From: Ligustrum vulgare
Taxonomy: Eukaryota; Streptophyta; Magnoliopsida; Lamiales; Oleaceae
Assembly: GCA_963555705.1 (NCBI GenBank)
Contig: OY743169.1
Span: 51,822,124 to 51,886,123, forward strand
Reading direction: 5' to 3'
Length of the DNA stretch: 64,000 nt
In this document: piece by piece, positions 22,305-33,471 of the stretch
Numbering within the stretch: position 1 is the stretch's first letter
How the letters are laid out: every line of letters starts with the position of its first letter
Position numbers and translations under genes: made by a program
The notes under the pieces: model-generated
Told to the model about the DNA's origin: nothing
The model's input: the letters and a program-made list of their open reading frames with translations, nothing else
Databases searched by the model: none

Positions 22305-23560
22305 GTGTTATATGCTAATAAAGAAGTGGACAAGACTAGTTACATCATTAAGACCTTCAACGGAGAGCACACATATTTTCATTGGTATACAAAAATAGGA
22401 GAGTTAACTCCACTTATTTGGCACTTATGTATGCTTTTGATTGGCGGGTTGATCCTAATATGTCACTTTCTACTTTTACAGACAAGGTTAAATAGGATGG
22501 TTTAGGTGATATCTCGATTTGACAGTTTTACAAAACAAAAGAGAAAGCTATGGAGATGATCAGGGGGTGTCGAGGAACATTATAAGGTTTTCTAGGATTA
22601 CTGTCAGCAATAATGAGAGACTAATATTAGGACCACTATTGAGTTGGAGGGCTATGCAAGTGAATTTAAAAGACAGCATATCTGTATAGGAGCATTGAAA
22701 GAAGAATTGACTAGAAGATGTAGGAGAGTGATTGGAGTAGACAAATGTTTTTTAAAGGCCGAGCATGGTGGGTAGGTTTAACTACTGTTGGGGTGGATGG
22801 TGAAAATGATGGATTTTGATCCCGCAACATTTGGATGGCTTAAAAGCAAACTTGCCTCACATTGGAGTAAATCACATTTCTAAGAGAACAAATGTGATAT
22901 GTTGCTTATTTAAGTGAGTCATTCAACATTGTATTGCTAAGAGTAAGAGAGAAGCCAATCTTGACCATGCTTGAAGAAATACAAATGTACTTGATGAAAG
23001 GAATTGTAATCTGAAGGGAAAATCGTGAAAATAGATGAGCGAAGTTTGACATAAGATATGAGGAATTTTGGAGAAGAATGGGAAGGTTGCTAGGACCATG
23101 TATTTTGATTACTCCCAGAACTTGAAATTGCAAGTGAGATACAACATCTGTCAACTACATACTGTAGACCTTAGGGCAGAAACATGTACATGTCGTACTT
23201 GGCAATTGAGTGGACTACCTTGTTCTCATGTTATAACTTTGGTGCTTTCAAGGAGTATGCTAGTGATTGACTATGTCGATAACATCTATAAGGAGGCCTA
23301 CATGAGGACGTATACACCATCTATTTGCCCCATTACAAACCTAGAATTATGGCCGAACCCAGGTCCTAATCCATTAACTCCACCTTTCTATACCAAAAAG
23401 TCAAGGCGTCCAATGAAGGCCAAGAAAAAGGAGGCTAATGAACATGTATCGTCTAACAGTAGAAAGAGATAATAATGAGATGCAAGAAGTGCGTTGAATC
23501 AGGGCATGACAAGAGAAGTTACAGAGGAGGAATAGCACCCCCCCCCTTTCAGCAAATTTG
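22305..23560 (+). pseudogene. Mutator-like (MuDR-type) transposase remnant
   Basis: Parts appear in MULE transposase order: F-N-G-E-H-T near 22355-22375 (end of the DNA-binding domain); R-C-R-R-V-I-G-V-D-K-C-F-L-K near 22720-22760, containing the first acidic residue of the DDE core; then 23068-23472 with the SWIM zinc finger C-T-C-R-T-W-Q-L-S-G-L-P-C-S-H and a basic tail. A zinc-knuckle-like C-K-K-C-V-E-S-G-H at 23475-23520 is in another frame and has Y where the last Cys should be. The middle and end of the DDE domain are deleted (22790-23060). Multiple stops and shifts; not functional. Confidence 0.8.
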
Positions 23561-24141
23561 GGATGAATCTGCACAAATATTATGTCATATTTTTGTAACT
23601 ATTTTTTGTATTGGAATGTTAACATCTGTGAAGAACTGTATTTTTTTTTTTGCATTAGTCTAGAACATTTATCTTCTAGGGATACTATCCGCGAAAACAT
23701 TTGAACATTAAGGATGATTTTTGCTAACATCCTTACCTGTTTGGTGTATGGAAAAGTTTTGGTCTTTGTGGTTTTTTTTTTTTTTTTATGTTCTTTTATG
23801 GATGTGTGGTTTAGATTGCTTTGAAAAATCGACAATTGTAGGCTTGACCGAGGATGAATGTTTGAGATTGAGTTTGAAAAGTTGTTGTAAAAATTTTATT
23901 TAGACCAAACGGGCTCTTTTTTAACTAAAAATTATATTTGGATAGAAATACCCTTTTAAAATTTTAATCAACTGGGTCAATTAGTGTTTAACGATGAGAA
24001 TTAACAGAATTTGACAGTAGGGACTACTTTCGCAATGTATGGTGATTCTGAGGGTGTCAAAGTAAAAATTGAAAAGCTTGGGACTATTATCGTAGAAAAC
24101 GCAAAGGTTATGGACCATTTGTGCTATTAAGCCATTCTTTT

Positions 24142-24381
24142 CACAATCTCACCCACAATGTGGGTGACAATCCACTCACATTGGAGGTGGGGGCCACAAA
24201 ATATCTTATCAGGAAAATGAGAGTGGTTGACTCCAACCATGATGTAATGGACAACAATAATGCTACAATTTTGTGACCCCCACCCCCAATATGAGTGGAT
24301 TGTCACCCACATTGTGGATGAGATTGTGATTGTAGTATTATTGTTATCCATTACATCATGGTTATAGTCAACCACTCTCAT
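24142..24381. repeat. Interleaved inverted repeats (A-B-A'-B')
   Basis: Block A (24142-24202) is the inverted complement of A' (24268-24328). Block B (24217-24269) is the inverted complement of B' (24329-24381). The order is A-B-A'-B', not the A-B-B'-A' of a simple hairpin. B' is followed by a tail (TTTTCTTGATAAGATAAAAG...) that, with part of B', recurs directly at about 24458-24518. The preceding stretch (24000-24120) resembles the low-complexity end of a MULE-type element. Confidence 0.8.
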
Positions 24382-25826
24382 TTTCTTGATAAGATAAAAG
24401 AAGACTTGCATTTACTATAATGCAAAGATTATGAACTATTTGTACTATTTACCCATTATATGGTTGGAGTCAACAACTCTCATTTCCTGATAAGATAAAA
24501 GAAGACTTGCGTTTACTAAACTAAAAGGGTGAAAACTAATAAAAGACAAAATGAGTAATGATGAAGACTAAAACAACTCTTTAATGCATCTTCTTTAGTC
24601 ATGCATATAATACAAGCAATGCAAGTTAGAAGTTTTAGTACAACTATAAAATTACTATATTCGAGTGCCATTATAGAAGATTAGATATTTAAACCACTAG
24701 CTATTTTCTTAACAAATACATAAATACCTCAAACGGACAATACAAGAGTAGCAAATTAATTGAATTTACCTAGCGCCTTTGTTCGGTAAAAAATGTTTAA
24801 AATTTTGTTTAAAAACGATTATTTAGCATCTAATTGGTTCATTTTTTAAATAAAAAAAAATCAATAATTTTGATTGGTTAAAGATTCTCCCCGACAATTT
24901 TTGACTTTTTTTTTAAAATAAAAATAAAAATATATTAACGAAATGTTGACACATCACTATTTATATATTTATAAACAATTATTTATAAATCGATTTACTG
25001 AGGCTTATCTCTTCTCATTTGTACGCAAAAAGTGTTTGTCATAATCTATCAATAGTTTCTTAATGATGTAATTTCCTCTTTTACATCATGAGATGTAATT
25101 TCTTCATATATTTCCATTATAGGTCAATGGGCATTGATTCCAATTTCCTTGTAATTAACTTTTACACTGATTCAATTATATTGTTATTAAATCATAGGAT
25201 AAGCTTTGAATGCAACATTTGAACCAAAAAAAAAAAAAGGTTTAGTTTTATAGGGCTTTCGTGCTTGATTATGTCATGAATGCCTTCTTAGTCATTTGTT
25301 GATGTCAACATTACTTAGTCATTTATTGATGGCAACATTTTTCCTGTCACTTATATTTATTATTGGCTAATATAAGGGTATGTTTAATTAATTATTCTGT
25401 TTTTAGTGATGGTTGTAAGATTTATAATTATATATTTTTCAGTGCCTATAGAAAAAATATTTTCAAATTAGTTGAACCTATCCTTGAAATAAATTCAAGT
25501 TGTTGATCGAAGAAAGATTATTTTTTGTTAACCCTTGTCCTACAATAATGGGTAAAATTTAGTGTCTCTTTTTCTCAACAGTGGATGGCTTAACTTTGAA
25601 ATGTTTTTGAATAATGCTAATTATCTCAACATTGAGATTGATCTCTACCCAATTGACACATTCCTTGAGGAGGTGCCTTGTCCATGTATACATGAACACC
25701 TCTTCATTTCCTAATTAATGTGTGTCAAATGTCAATCTCTACTTGAGATAAATAACATTACTCAATATTTTTCAGAGTAAGATTGATTTTTCAATAATTA
25801 AAGACTCACTAACTCCAAAGTTTGTA
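24382..25826. other. AT-rich intergenic DNA, no gene recognised
   Basis: Apart from the partial direct repeat ending at 24518, nothing with coding or RNA character was supported. It contains poly-A/T runs and scattered TAAATAAA blocks. Confidence 0.35.
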
Positions 25827-26120
25827 CCCCATTCGTTCCATAAAGATAGTCCCCTACTCATTTTCGCACAGATTAAGAAATGTCAATTAATGTTGTTGGA
25901 AAAATAAGTTTTACAATCCCTTTTCCTAATATACCCCTAATAAATTTTATAGTTTTTCACAAAAATTAAAGAGTATAAATTCATTTAGACTAATAAAAAA
26001 TACATTAAATAAGGGGGAAATTGGATATAAAATATTAATTTCACTCTAAAAAAAAAGTGGACCATCTTTTGTGGATGGATGAAAAAGAAATAGTGGACTA
26101 TCTTTGTGGGACGGATGAAG
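25827..26120. mobile_element. Stowaway/Mariner-type MITE
   Basis: Terminal inverted repeats: left CCCCATTCGTTCCATAAAGATAGTCC and right (complement) CTTCATCCGTCCCACAAAGATAGTCC, close to the CTCCCTCCGTCCC consensus of plant Stowaway elements. Flanking TA dinucleotides (25825-25826 and 26121-26122) are the Mariner target duplication. Length 294 bp, no ORF. Confidence 0.8.
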
Positions 26121-26532
26121 TATTAAAGATAAAAAGACTTTCTATTTTAATTTTTTTAAAATAAATTTTCAATACCTTATTTATTAAATTATACAAATTT
26201 ATTTGAATTGATTGGCCATTGAAAAAATAAACATGTTAAATAAAAAAATTGAAAAATCAATAAATGTTTATTGGGGAAAAAAAAATTAGCACGCACAGAA
26301 GTGGGTAAAAAAATTTACGCTTTATTTGTTCTTTATTATACATGATACTCCTTGTACATAAATACATACACACACAGTCTATTGAGAGAGGCAAAGAGCA
26401 TTTTTAAGAGATTCCTTACAAGTGAGATATTCGTTATTTTAATTTTTAAAGAATCAAACATTAAAATTAAGCTCCAACAACTCTTTATTGTAACTTTAAA
26501 AATAGTGAGCGAATTATTTGTAGAATTATTCC

Positions 26533-26784
26533 TTGACAAAAGCTCTCATATATGATATGTGGGGTCAAAAGTAATGATTATCGAATTATACTATTTTACC
26601 AACCTCATTCTATCAAATCGGATGCTCCCTCTCACATGGATGAGTGTGAGATCGGCCTCATAATGAGCAGTCTCACTGCTCATGTGAGGATGGTGGCACT
26701 CAGCTGTGTGGTAGAATGTGATGGGTAGAATAGTATGACTCATAATTTCCAATCTCCACTTTTTTATGTGAGAGCTTTTGTCAA
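26533..26784. mobile_element. Short palindromic MITE
   Basis: TTGACAAAAGCTCTCAT opens the segment and its complement closes it. Inner parts also pair (TATACTATTTTACC against the complement of GGGTAGAATAGTATG). Length about 252 bp. The target duplication is not clear, so superfamily is not assigned. Confidence 0.65.
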
Positions 26785-28800
26785 TTTTTTTGCCAAGAGT
26801 TTTATTAATGTAGCAATGTTATCAAGATTGCATTAATAAAATTTGAAAATTTCCAATGCTTAAATTATAATGCATATTCATCTTGAACATTTTAGCTATT
26901 GACACCTGAATTAAAAAAAAAAAAATGAGGAAAAAACAACAAATGAATGTTAAGAAAAGTAAAACAAATAATAAAAATAAAGATTTTGTACGCCAAACGT
27001 TTTAAATAATTGAACCATGTCCAGTTAACCACAAAGTTTGTAATAAATATATACGTACAAATTGTAAAATTTACACATGATTTACGAATATATTAGCTAG
27101 AGAAACTGATACTTTAAGTACTCATCTAGGTATAGTTAATTCTAAAGTTTGTAAATAATTTAAATTCCAAAATTTACACCAGATATTTACAAATCTTCTT
27201 CTAATTAAAAATGCTAATGCTTTAAATACTGACTCAAGAATCGATATGACATGATTAACACGATCTCGTTCAATGTTGTTCGATATATATCTACTAACTC
27301 ATTAGCCATATAAGTTGTCAATCGAATAATTATCCTTTTTGATTTTTTTCCCTTGATTGTTAAATTTAAAAAAAAAAATTAAATAGTGTATTCAGCCCGT
27401 GTTTGACTAGCTAATCCACAATCTAAGAATCAATACTATTCAAGCTCTTGATTGTTAAATTTTAAAAATAAAAAATAAAAAATAAAATTAAATAGTGTAT
27501 TCAGCCCTTGTTTGACTAGCTAATCCACAAGCTAAGAATCAATATATTCAAGCTCTTGATTGTTAAATTTTAAAAATAAAAAATAAAAAATAAAATTAAA
27601 TAGTGTATTCAGCCCTTGTTTGACTAGCTAATCCACAATCTAAGAATCAATACTATTCAAGCTGGCAGCGAATTTTCTACATTATTACCTAGTAACTTCT
27701 CTTAGATTCTGAACCAAATATTAGCGTGTCTGGGACCGTGTTTTTCTCATTTCTGGTACAGTATATTCATGACTTGTACAGTGATTTTGGTAAAAAATGA
27801 TAGGCTGTGTAGTGTATAATCTTATGTGAGCCCTCTTTGAAAGTCAAAATCATTATACTAAATTTATCAAGCAAATACCTGGTACCAGAGAGAGGCTTAA
27901 TTGGTCCAAGGAGAAAAATAGCATACTTTCTTTAAACGCCGGCGGTGGATTAAGAATATTCTAAAAGATAGTTGCAATTTGAAATTAATAAATTAATAAC
28001 TTTCGGGTGAACTTGACAGATTCAAAGCTAACTAAGTAAACTGAATAGCCTCTGCAACAGGAATAAAATTAATGGACATTTGCATGGATGATCAAGAAAT
28101 GAATAATGCCAAAAATGTGACAACTTTTGAAAATGAACTAAAAAATGATTAATTTTGCCCATGAAAAGTCCAATATGCCCTCAGTCAACTAGAAGACAAA
28201 ATGGAATCATGTAAGTGAGCTAAACATATTATTGATGTGATGTACAAGACATTCCATAACTACCTAATGGACAAAGAAATAAGTCAATGGATAAAAGAGT
28301 TACCCAATTTTATTTTATTTTAAATTAATTGAAATAAAACGAAAATTTCACTTTCTTTTCTTCTACTTCATTTGAATAGTATCTCTCTTACACCACAAGA
28401 CTTTTCACTCAATCTCAATTAACACTTGAAGAAGATACAATTTGAAGCTTGAAATTTCATTTTGAAAGGTAAGAATTTTTGTAACATATGATATATGGAC
28501 ATTAAATATTGACAATTCAAAAGGTCGCCATTTTTGAACATATGAATATGGGCATTAAATATGTTAATGTTTTGTTAATCATTCATGATTCCTCTTTTTA
28601 GATCTTGAGGCCCATACATTTAGATTTGGGTGACACAATAAGTGTCCTCATAAATGCATAAAGATCTTTCTTTGTTGCCATATGTTCATGTGTTTAAGTA
28701 TTGTAGTAATTGAGCATTGATGAAAACATTAATTTTTGTCGAAATTTTACAGTAAGAACCCTAGATTTGGAATTACAGACGCACAGTATGGACCGTCGTG
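26785..28800. other. Intergenic DNA, no gene recognised
   Basis: AT-rich with the tandem repeat at 27353-27663. 28080-28200 (TTGCATGGATGATCAAG...CCCTCAG) is weakly similar to the inverted complement of 31450-31535 and might be a terminal repeat of a Mutator-like element spanning the 28985-29320 remnant; the match is poor. Confidence 0.3.
27353..27663. repeat. Three-copy tandem repeat (~95-108 bp units)
   Basis: Units start at 27353, 27448 and 27556 with TTGATTGTTAAATTT and contain TTAAATAGTGTATTCAGCCC and GACTAGCTAATCCACAA. Copies 2 and 3 have an expanded AAAATAAAAAATAAA tract absent from copy 1, so they are closer relatives. Confidence 0.85.
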
Positions 28801-28803
28801 TTC

Positions 28804-28843
28804 GACATTTAAAAACTGTCGAACCCGACAGTTTTTAAATGTC
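28804..28843. repeat. Perfect 18 bp inverted repeat with 4 nt loop
   Basis: GACATTTAAAAACTGTCG (28804-28821) and its exact complement (28826-28843) flank AACC. It lies about 140 bp upstream of the MULE remnant. A related CTGTCGGG follows at about 28860. Confidence 0.85.
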
Positions 28844-28984
28844 AAACCTGGCATTTTAACTGTCGGGAATCCCAGTATCAGATCGATACCAGGAACAACT
28901 GAATGCGAGCCTGTCTAATTTCATTTTCAATTTGAATTTGTGAAATGCAACAAATTTTGACGTACATATACTACTGTTTTAGGA

Positions 28985-29320
28985 ATGAGTGATAATTTGC
29001 GATTCATCGTCTCGTATGACGGAGAGTTTGTGAACGTAGATGATGAATGGAAGTGGCGCGGGAACAAGACTACGTCTATTGTAGTGCCTAGCGATATCAC
29101 GGTGGTCTCGAGCACATTTCACTGGGAATCGATACAACAGTATGATGAACAACAATGCAGAAAGTTTAAACGCAGTGTTGAGACACGCACGTGGCTTACC
29201 AATACAAGTAGTCATGTTTCGAGGCAAGCATAAAAGTGAGGAAATGTCAAGATATGGACGAGTTACGTACAATCGTGTGACTTGTTGCTGCATCAATTGG
29301 GCTAAAAACTACAGCTCAGC
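28985..29320 (+). pseudogene. Internally deleted Mutator-like transposase
   Basis: 28985-29115 encodes an N-terminal MULE block (Y-D-G-E-F-V-N-V-D-D-E-W-K-W-R-G followed by V-V-P-S-D-I-T). Beyond about 29140, in another frame, comes N-N-N-A-E-S-L-N-A-V-L-R-H-A-R-G-L-P-I, which in intact transposases lies hundreds of residues further on, after the DDE core. The whole catalytic region is therefore missing. A C-C-C stretch and stop follow. It is a deletion derivative, separate from 22305-23560. Confidence 0.75.
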
Positions 29321-29539
29321 AAGTTCAATCAAGTACCCAAAACAAGAATTCTTAAATTCTTCTTTTTGGGAACTTTCCAATTTATCAAATATGAGCTTTA
29401 TGTAATTCAGCTGACTCCTCTGGGATATGTGGACGTGAATTCTATCATCTTTTGATAGTACTAATGGGAAATTCATCTGCATAATTTAAAAAAAAAAACA
29501 TCTGGACGATGATAGTACACAAATCATTAATCCACAAGC

Positions 29540-29730
29540 AAACATGTGTAAACAACGAACGACAGAATTTTCTCGATAGATGCTGCAATGCAGGAAAGTC
29601 AGCCGTCAACCAAAAAGAGCATCTGTCGAGAATAACAGAGGTCAACTATCGAGAACGACAGAATTTTCTCAATAAATGCTTCATTGCAGGTAAGGCAATC
29701 GTCAACACAAAAGAGCATGGTTCATGGTGA
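29540..29730 (+). repeat. 96 bp tandem repeat within an open frame
   Basis: The frame 29509-29730 contains two units (starting about 29560 and 29656) of 96 bp, exactly 32 codons: E-R-Q-N-F-L-D-R-C-C-N-A-G-K-S-A-V-N then E-R-Q-N-F-L-N-K-C-F-I-A-G-K-A-I-V-N, both ending K-E-H. The unit length is a multiple of three and the frame is open through both copies. No family recognised. It might be a captured exon in the MULE neighbourhood, or chance. Confidence 0.45.
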
Positions 29731-30239
29731 TTTTAGGGAAAAAAAATATTGCAATGAAATATAGATAAATAATCATAGACCTAAATCATTTCAACTGAAG
29801 AACAATGTTCATGGCTTGCCCAATTTAAAATGCTTCTGACATTTGTGAAATGTGTGTTTATTGGAAACCATCGAACCCAATATGCAGAGACCAAAAATGT
29901 ATTGTCAAAAGAGTCATCACCATCGTCGTATAACAAATCATATAGTATTTACAATCAACACCCTCCTCAAAAAACTAAATCTTTCTACAGGTTCAAGCCT
30001 AGAAAAATAGTTCAATCATGAAAAAATAATGGGACAATGTAAATCTAGACACGAAAATAACAAATTTTCAATCAACATACAACACAACTTCTTAAAAAAT
30101 AAATCAATGATTTAAGGGAAATAAATAAGGGCTTACCATCGACGGAGGGTGGTGGTGTTCGGTGTCTGGCGATGGACTCCGGCGGTAACAAAAATCGGTG
30201 AGGATTGCGGGACGAGGAGAGCGACTGGTAAAGAGATAC

Positions 30240-31112
30240 TTAGGTGGCGTTCTGTTTGTATTTTATTTTGTATTTTCATTTTCGAAAATGTTTTGTGTTT
30301 TGTGTTTTCATTTTTGTTTTCAAATTTGCTGAAAACGCGTTTGGTTTGTCATTTCTGAAAACTGTTTTTGAAAATGAAAAGCTGGAAAACGCGTTCTGTT
30401 TGAGATTTTACAGAACACTATTTAAATTATTTTTAATTAATTTGCTTGCAGAATACTACTAACTCCAACTCAAATTTCCTTTCACAATACACTAAAAATA
30501 TGGTTACATGCAACACACTAATGTGAGCATTAAGAGTTTATATTAACATAGCTTGGTCAGGTTTGGGACTTGAGAAAGCTCTACTTCTATTAAAATCCAG
30601 AAAATGCAAGTTCTTTCAAAACCACCAGAGTTCATTTATCATTGCATTTTTTGAAATATAACAACAAGAATTCTCATTTATTTTTTTTATTTTTTTGTAA
30701 TGTTGATATTGAATTCATAAAACTTTATTTAAACTAAGTCTCAAGTTAGGATAATTCTCAAAAAAAAAAAAAAAAAATCTTTATTTAGGCTTAGTTCCAA
30801 ACTAGGATAATTCTAAAAAAAATAAAAAAAAAATAAAAAAAATAAAAACTTTATATTAAGCTTAGTTCTAAGTTAAGATTTAAAAAAAAAAAAAAAATCC
30901 CCAAAACGCGTTTTCCGCGTTTTGGACATTTTTTGTCGAAATACACACAAAACGCCCAAAACGATGTTTCGGGCGTTTTCCGTTTTGTGTACAAATTTTT
31001 TTTTTTTGTTTTCCAAAATGCGTTTTTGAAAATGGTAAAGAGAACGCGTTTTTAGCGTTTTCGAAAATAAAAACAGAAAACGACTTCAAAACAGCAAAGA
31101 GAACAGGGGCTT
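30240..31112. mobile_element. Long inverted-repeat element with AACGCG-rich ends
   Basis: The left end (GGCGTTCTGTTTGT, then TTTTCATTTTCGAAAATG, GAAAACGCGTTTGG and GAAAACGCGTTCTGTTTG) and the complement of the right end (CCCCTGTTCTCTTTGCTGTTTTGAAG, TTTTCGAAAACGC, AACGCGTTCTCTTT) are imperfect inverted repeats over about 200 bp. CTTA/TTAG occurs at both flanks but the target duplication is not resolved. No ORF of interest. The family resembles plant elements with GCGTTCTGTTTG termini; superfamily not assigned. Confidence 0.55.
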
Positions 31113-32999
31113 AGAGTCTGAGTCGGAGGATGAATGTGCGGGTTTTTAGATGCTAACCTTCAAGGAACCTTTAATTGTCGTCGGAATGTATGATGATGGA
31201 GAGAGATTTTTGGGAGGAGGAGGAGGTTTCTTTTCTTTTTTTTTTTTTTTTTTTTTTGAAGAAGAAGATACAGAGACTTTTGAGAAATCTGAGAATTCCA
31301 AAAGACATTTTCAGATTTTTTTCACATTTTCCCATGAAAAAGTAGACGGCTGTTGAAAGAGATTTATGATATATTTTTTCTACTTTTTTGTACTTTCTTT
31401 CTACACATGTCAAATCTTTGTAAGTAGGATACATGTGGTATAAAAATTTCTGTGAAGGGCAAAAATGTGAAAAATTGTTAGATTTGTCAAAATCATAAAA
31501 AAATGTCATTTTTGTTCATACAAATGCAAATTGTATCACTCAATGCAATTTCCTCTAAAATTAATTTCTTGCAAAAATAACTGTATGAAGCCTAGATTAT
31601 AGAACTAGATACAGCACGGTTGAACACAACACGTCAAAAAAATTTGCCTCCACTCTCAACCACCTTTATATTATGTACATAATATACACACTTGGCATGC
31701 ACGCGTTCATATGCAGATATAAAGTTAGACATTTTGAGTTGAGGGTCTCTGCATTAACATACACAAAAAATTAAAACATAACAATGATAAAAATATTTTA
31801 ATGCTTATTACAAGCGTTCCTTTCAAATTCTCATATTTTAATAACGATGCATAATTACATCATTGTCAATATTGTTAATACATCATTTTCAATGAACAAA
31901 ATCAAATTAGGGAAATGCTACTTTGACAGGACCTGTCCACTGTAGCAGGTGTAGTGATCCCTGTAGTAGCTCCCATCATAATACTGTTCAACTATTGATC
32001 ACCCATAATGATTATTAACATACTTCATTGCAGAAATTGCTATCTCTACTTTAGCAATTGCAGCATGGAGAATTAAGGTAATTGTCAAATACTTGTATAC
32101 TAATGGGTACACTTCATTTTTCGGAAGTTCATTAAAGCCCCTTAATCTTCCAAATTCTTCACCTTGCATATCAATGTTGTATGCAATGTTGTCAAACCCG
32201 ATCGGGCTGAATCGAATTGGAAACTCGCGACCCGACCCAAAATCGGGCTAGGTCACATTAAAAACTCAGTCGGGTCAAACCCGATCAACGACCCTGGTTG
32301 ATCGGGGAAACCCGACGACCCAGTCGACCCGGAACCCGGGTTTGACCAGGGTTTTATATATTTTATATGCTTTTTAAGTTTTTTGAATTTTCAAATATTT
32401 TTTAATATTGATTAATGTCCGGGTCGACCTCGAGTTCACTGATAATCAACAAATTTCTCAAACATATACGTAATATGTAAAATATGAAACACGTGTACTA
32501 TAAATAAATTAACTATTTCAAATAAAGTGCAATCATTTTAAAGAAAATTAGATCACATATATTTTTATACAAAACAAAAATTACGGTACATTATTCTCCT
32601 ACATTAAAACAAAATCTGCAATAGTAGTTTTTCACCTATTTGATTGCACATCTAGATTTTGACATTTATTATCCCTCTACAGTGCAACAGTATCTCTAGC
32701 AGACCACCAGTCATACAAAAAGGAACTACTATCACCAATTTTCAACACGAATCATCGTAGAAGATGAGTACTTCCCTGTCTCCTGAAGTCTACATTGAAC
32801 TGGGCCTGGGACAAACCATCTTGTGAGAGGGTTACAAAATTCATTTTTACCTGCAAAGACATTATGGAAGTCTAATTATCATGACTCTAACTGCACTAAA
32901 TGAAAAAATGTAGACATAAATCATACGAAATATTAGAATTGTCATTTTGTATTACATAACTTTAAAGAAATTTTGACAAAGTCTCCCTATAACATGGTT
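31113..32999. other. Intergenic DNA, no gene recognised
   Basis: 31134-31260 is a less AT-rich, GGA-rich patch followed by poly-T (31238-31257). 32190-32345 is a GC-rich CCCGA/TCGGG patch (see separate entry). The rest is AT-rich and without supported features. Confidence 0.3.
32185..32345. mobile_element. Probable fragment of a hAT-type MITE (CGGGTC-rich)
   Basis: Repeated GACCCGA, CCCGATC and CGGGTC motifs, with ATGTTGTCAAACCCGATCGGGC at the left end, resemble CGGGTC-rich hAT MITEs. A matching right terminus was not identified (a weak GTCCGGGTCGACC occurs at 32418), so the boundary is open. Compare the better bounded element at 48152-48508. Confidence 0.4.
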
Positions 33000-33471
33000 T
33001 CACGGTGCGCCTTTCTTCTTAGCACAAAAAGGGGCACCGTGCGGCAATAGTTTGCTCTGCTAGACTACCTTCCTCCTTTTCTATCTTTTCTCGGGACGAA
33101 AGAAAGTTTGATTACAAATTGAAATAAACTTTACAAGAGAAAACTTGAATGCATTGAAAATTGATTGTTCATTGATTACAGAAAGCAGTAAATTACATTG
33201 ATTGATGAAAGAAGTAAATTACAAATGTTGGTGCAGGGGGTGGACACCAAAAGCTTGAAAGTTTTAAATTCTAATACCCCCTATAATAGACTTCTGAGAA
33301 AAAACCCTAGTGACATGAGTAGACATCAAAATGTTGAGGAATCATAATAAACTTTTACAATTAAAAGGGAATTACAATAATTACATCAATATTTACAAAG
33401 TGCGGTCAATGTTGGGCAAACTGTGGCTGTGAGTGGGTCAAGGGCCTAAGTATTAGCTGCGGTCATTGACA
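33000..33471 (-). repeat. Probable 3' LTR of the chromovirus remnant
   Basis: On the minus strand the GGGGGAGAA polypurine tract (33472-33480) is followed immediately by TGTCAATGACC, the expected LTR start. The far end is not fixed because no second LTR exists in the window. A hairpin CACGGTGC/GCACCGTG lies at 33001-33040. Confidence 0.5.

Noticed and set aside
22305..24120. Terminal inverted repeats for the MULE remnant at 22.3-23.6 kb
   Set aside because: The right side has MULE-end-like low-complexity DNA, but no convincing inverted match was found to the left.
30149..30240. Possible short exon (GC-richer, open on plus strand)
   Set aside because: Too short, no recognisable domain or splice partner.
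28080..31535. One large MULE with terminal repeats at 28080-28200 and 31450-31535
   Set aside because: The terminal similarity is weak and gapped and no 9 bp duplication was found; kept only as a possibility in the text.
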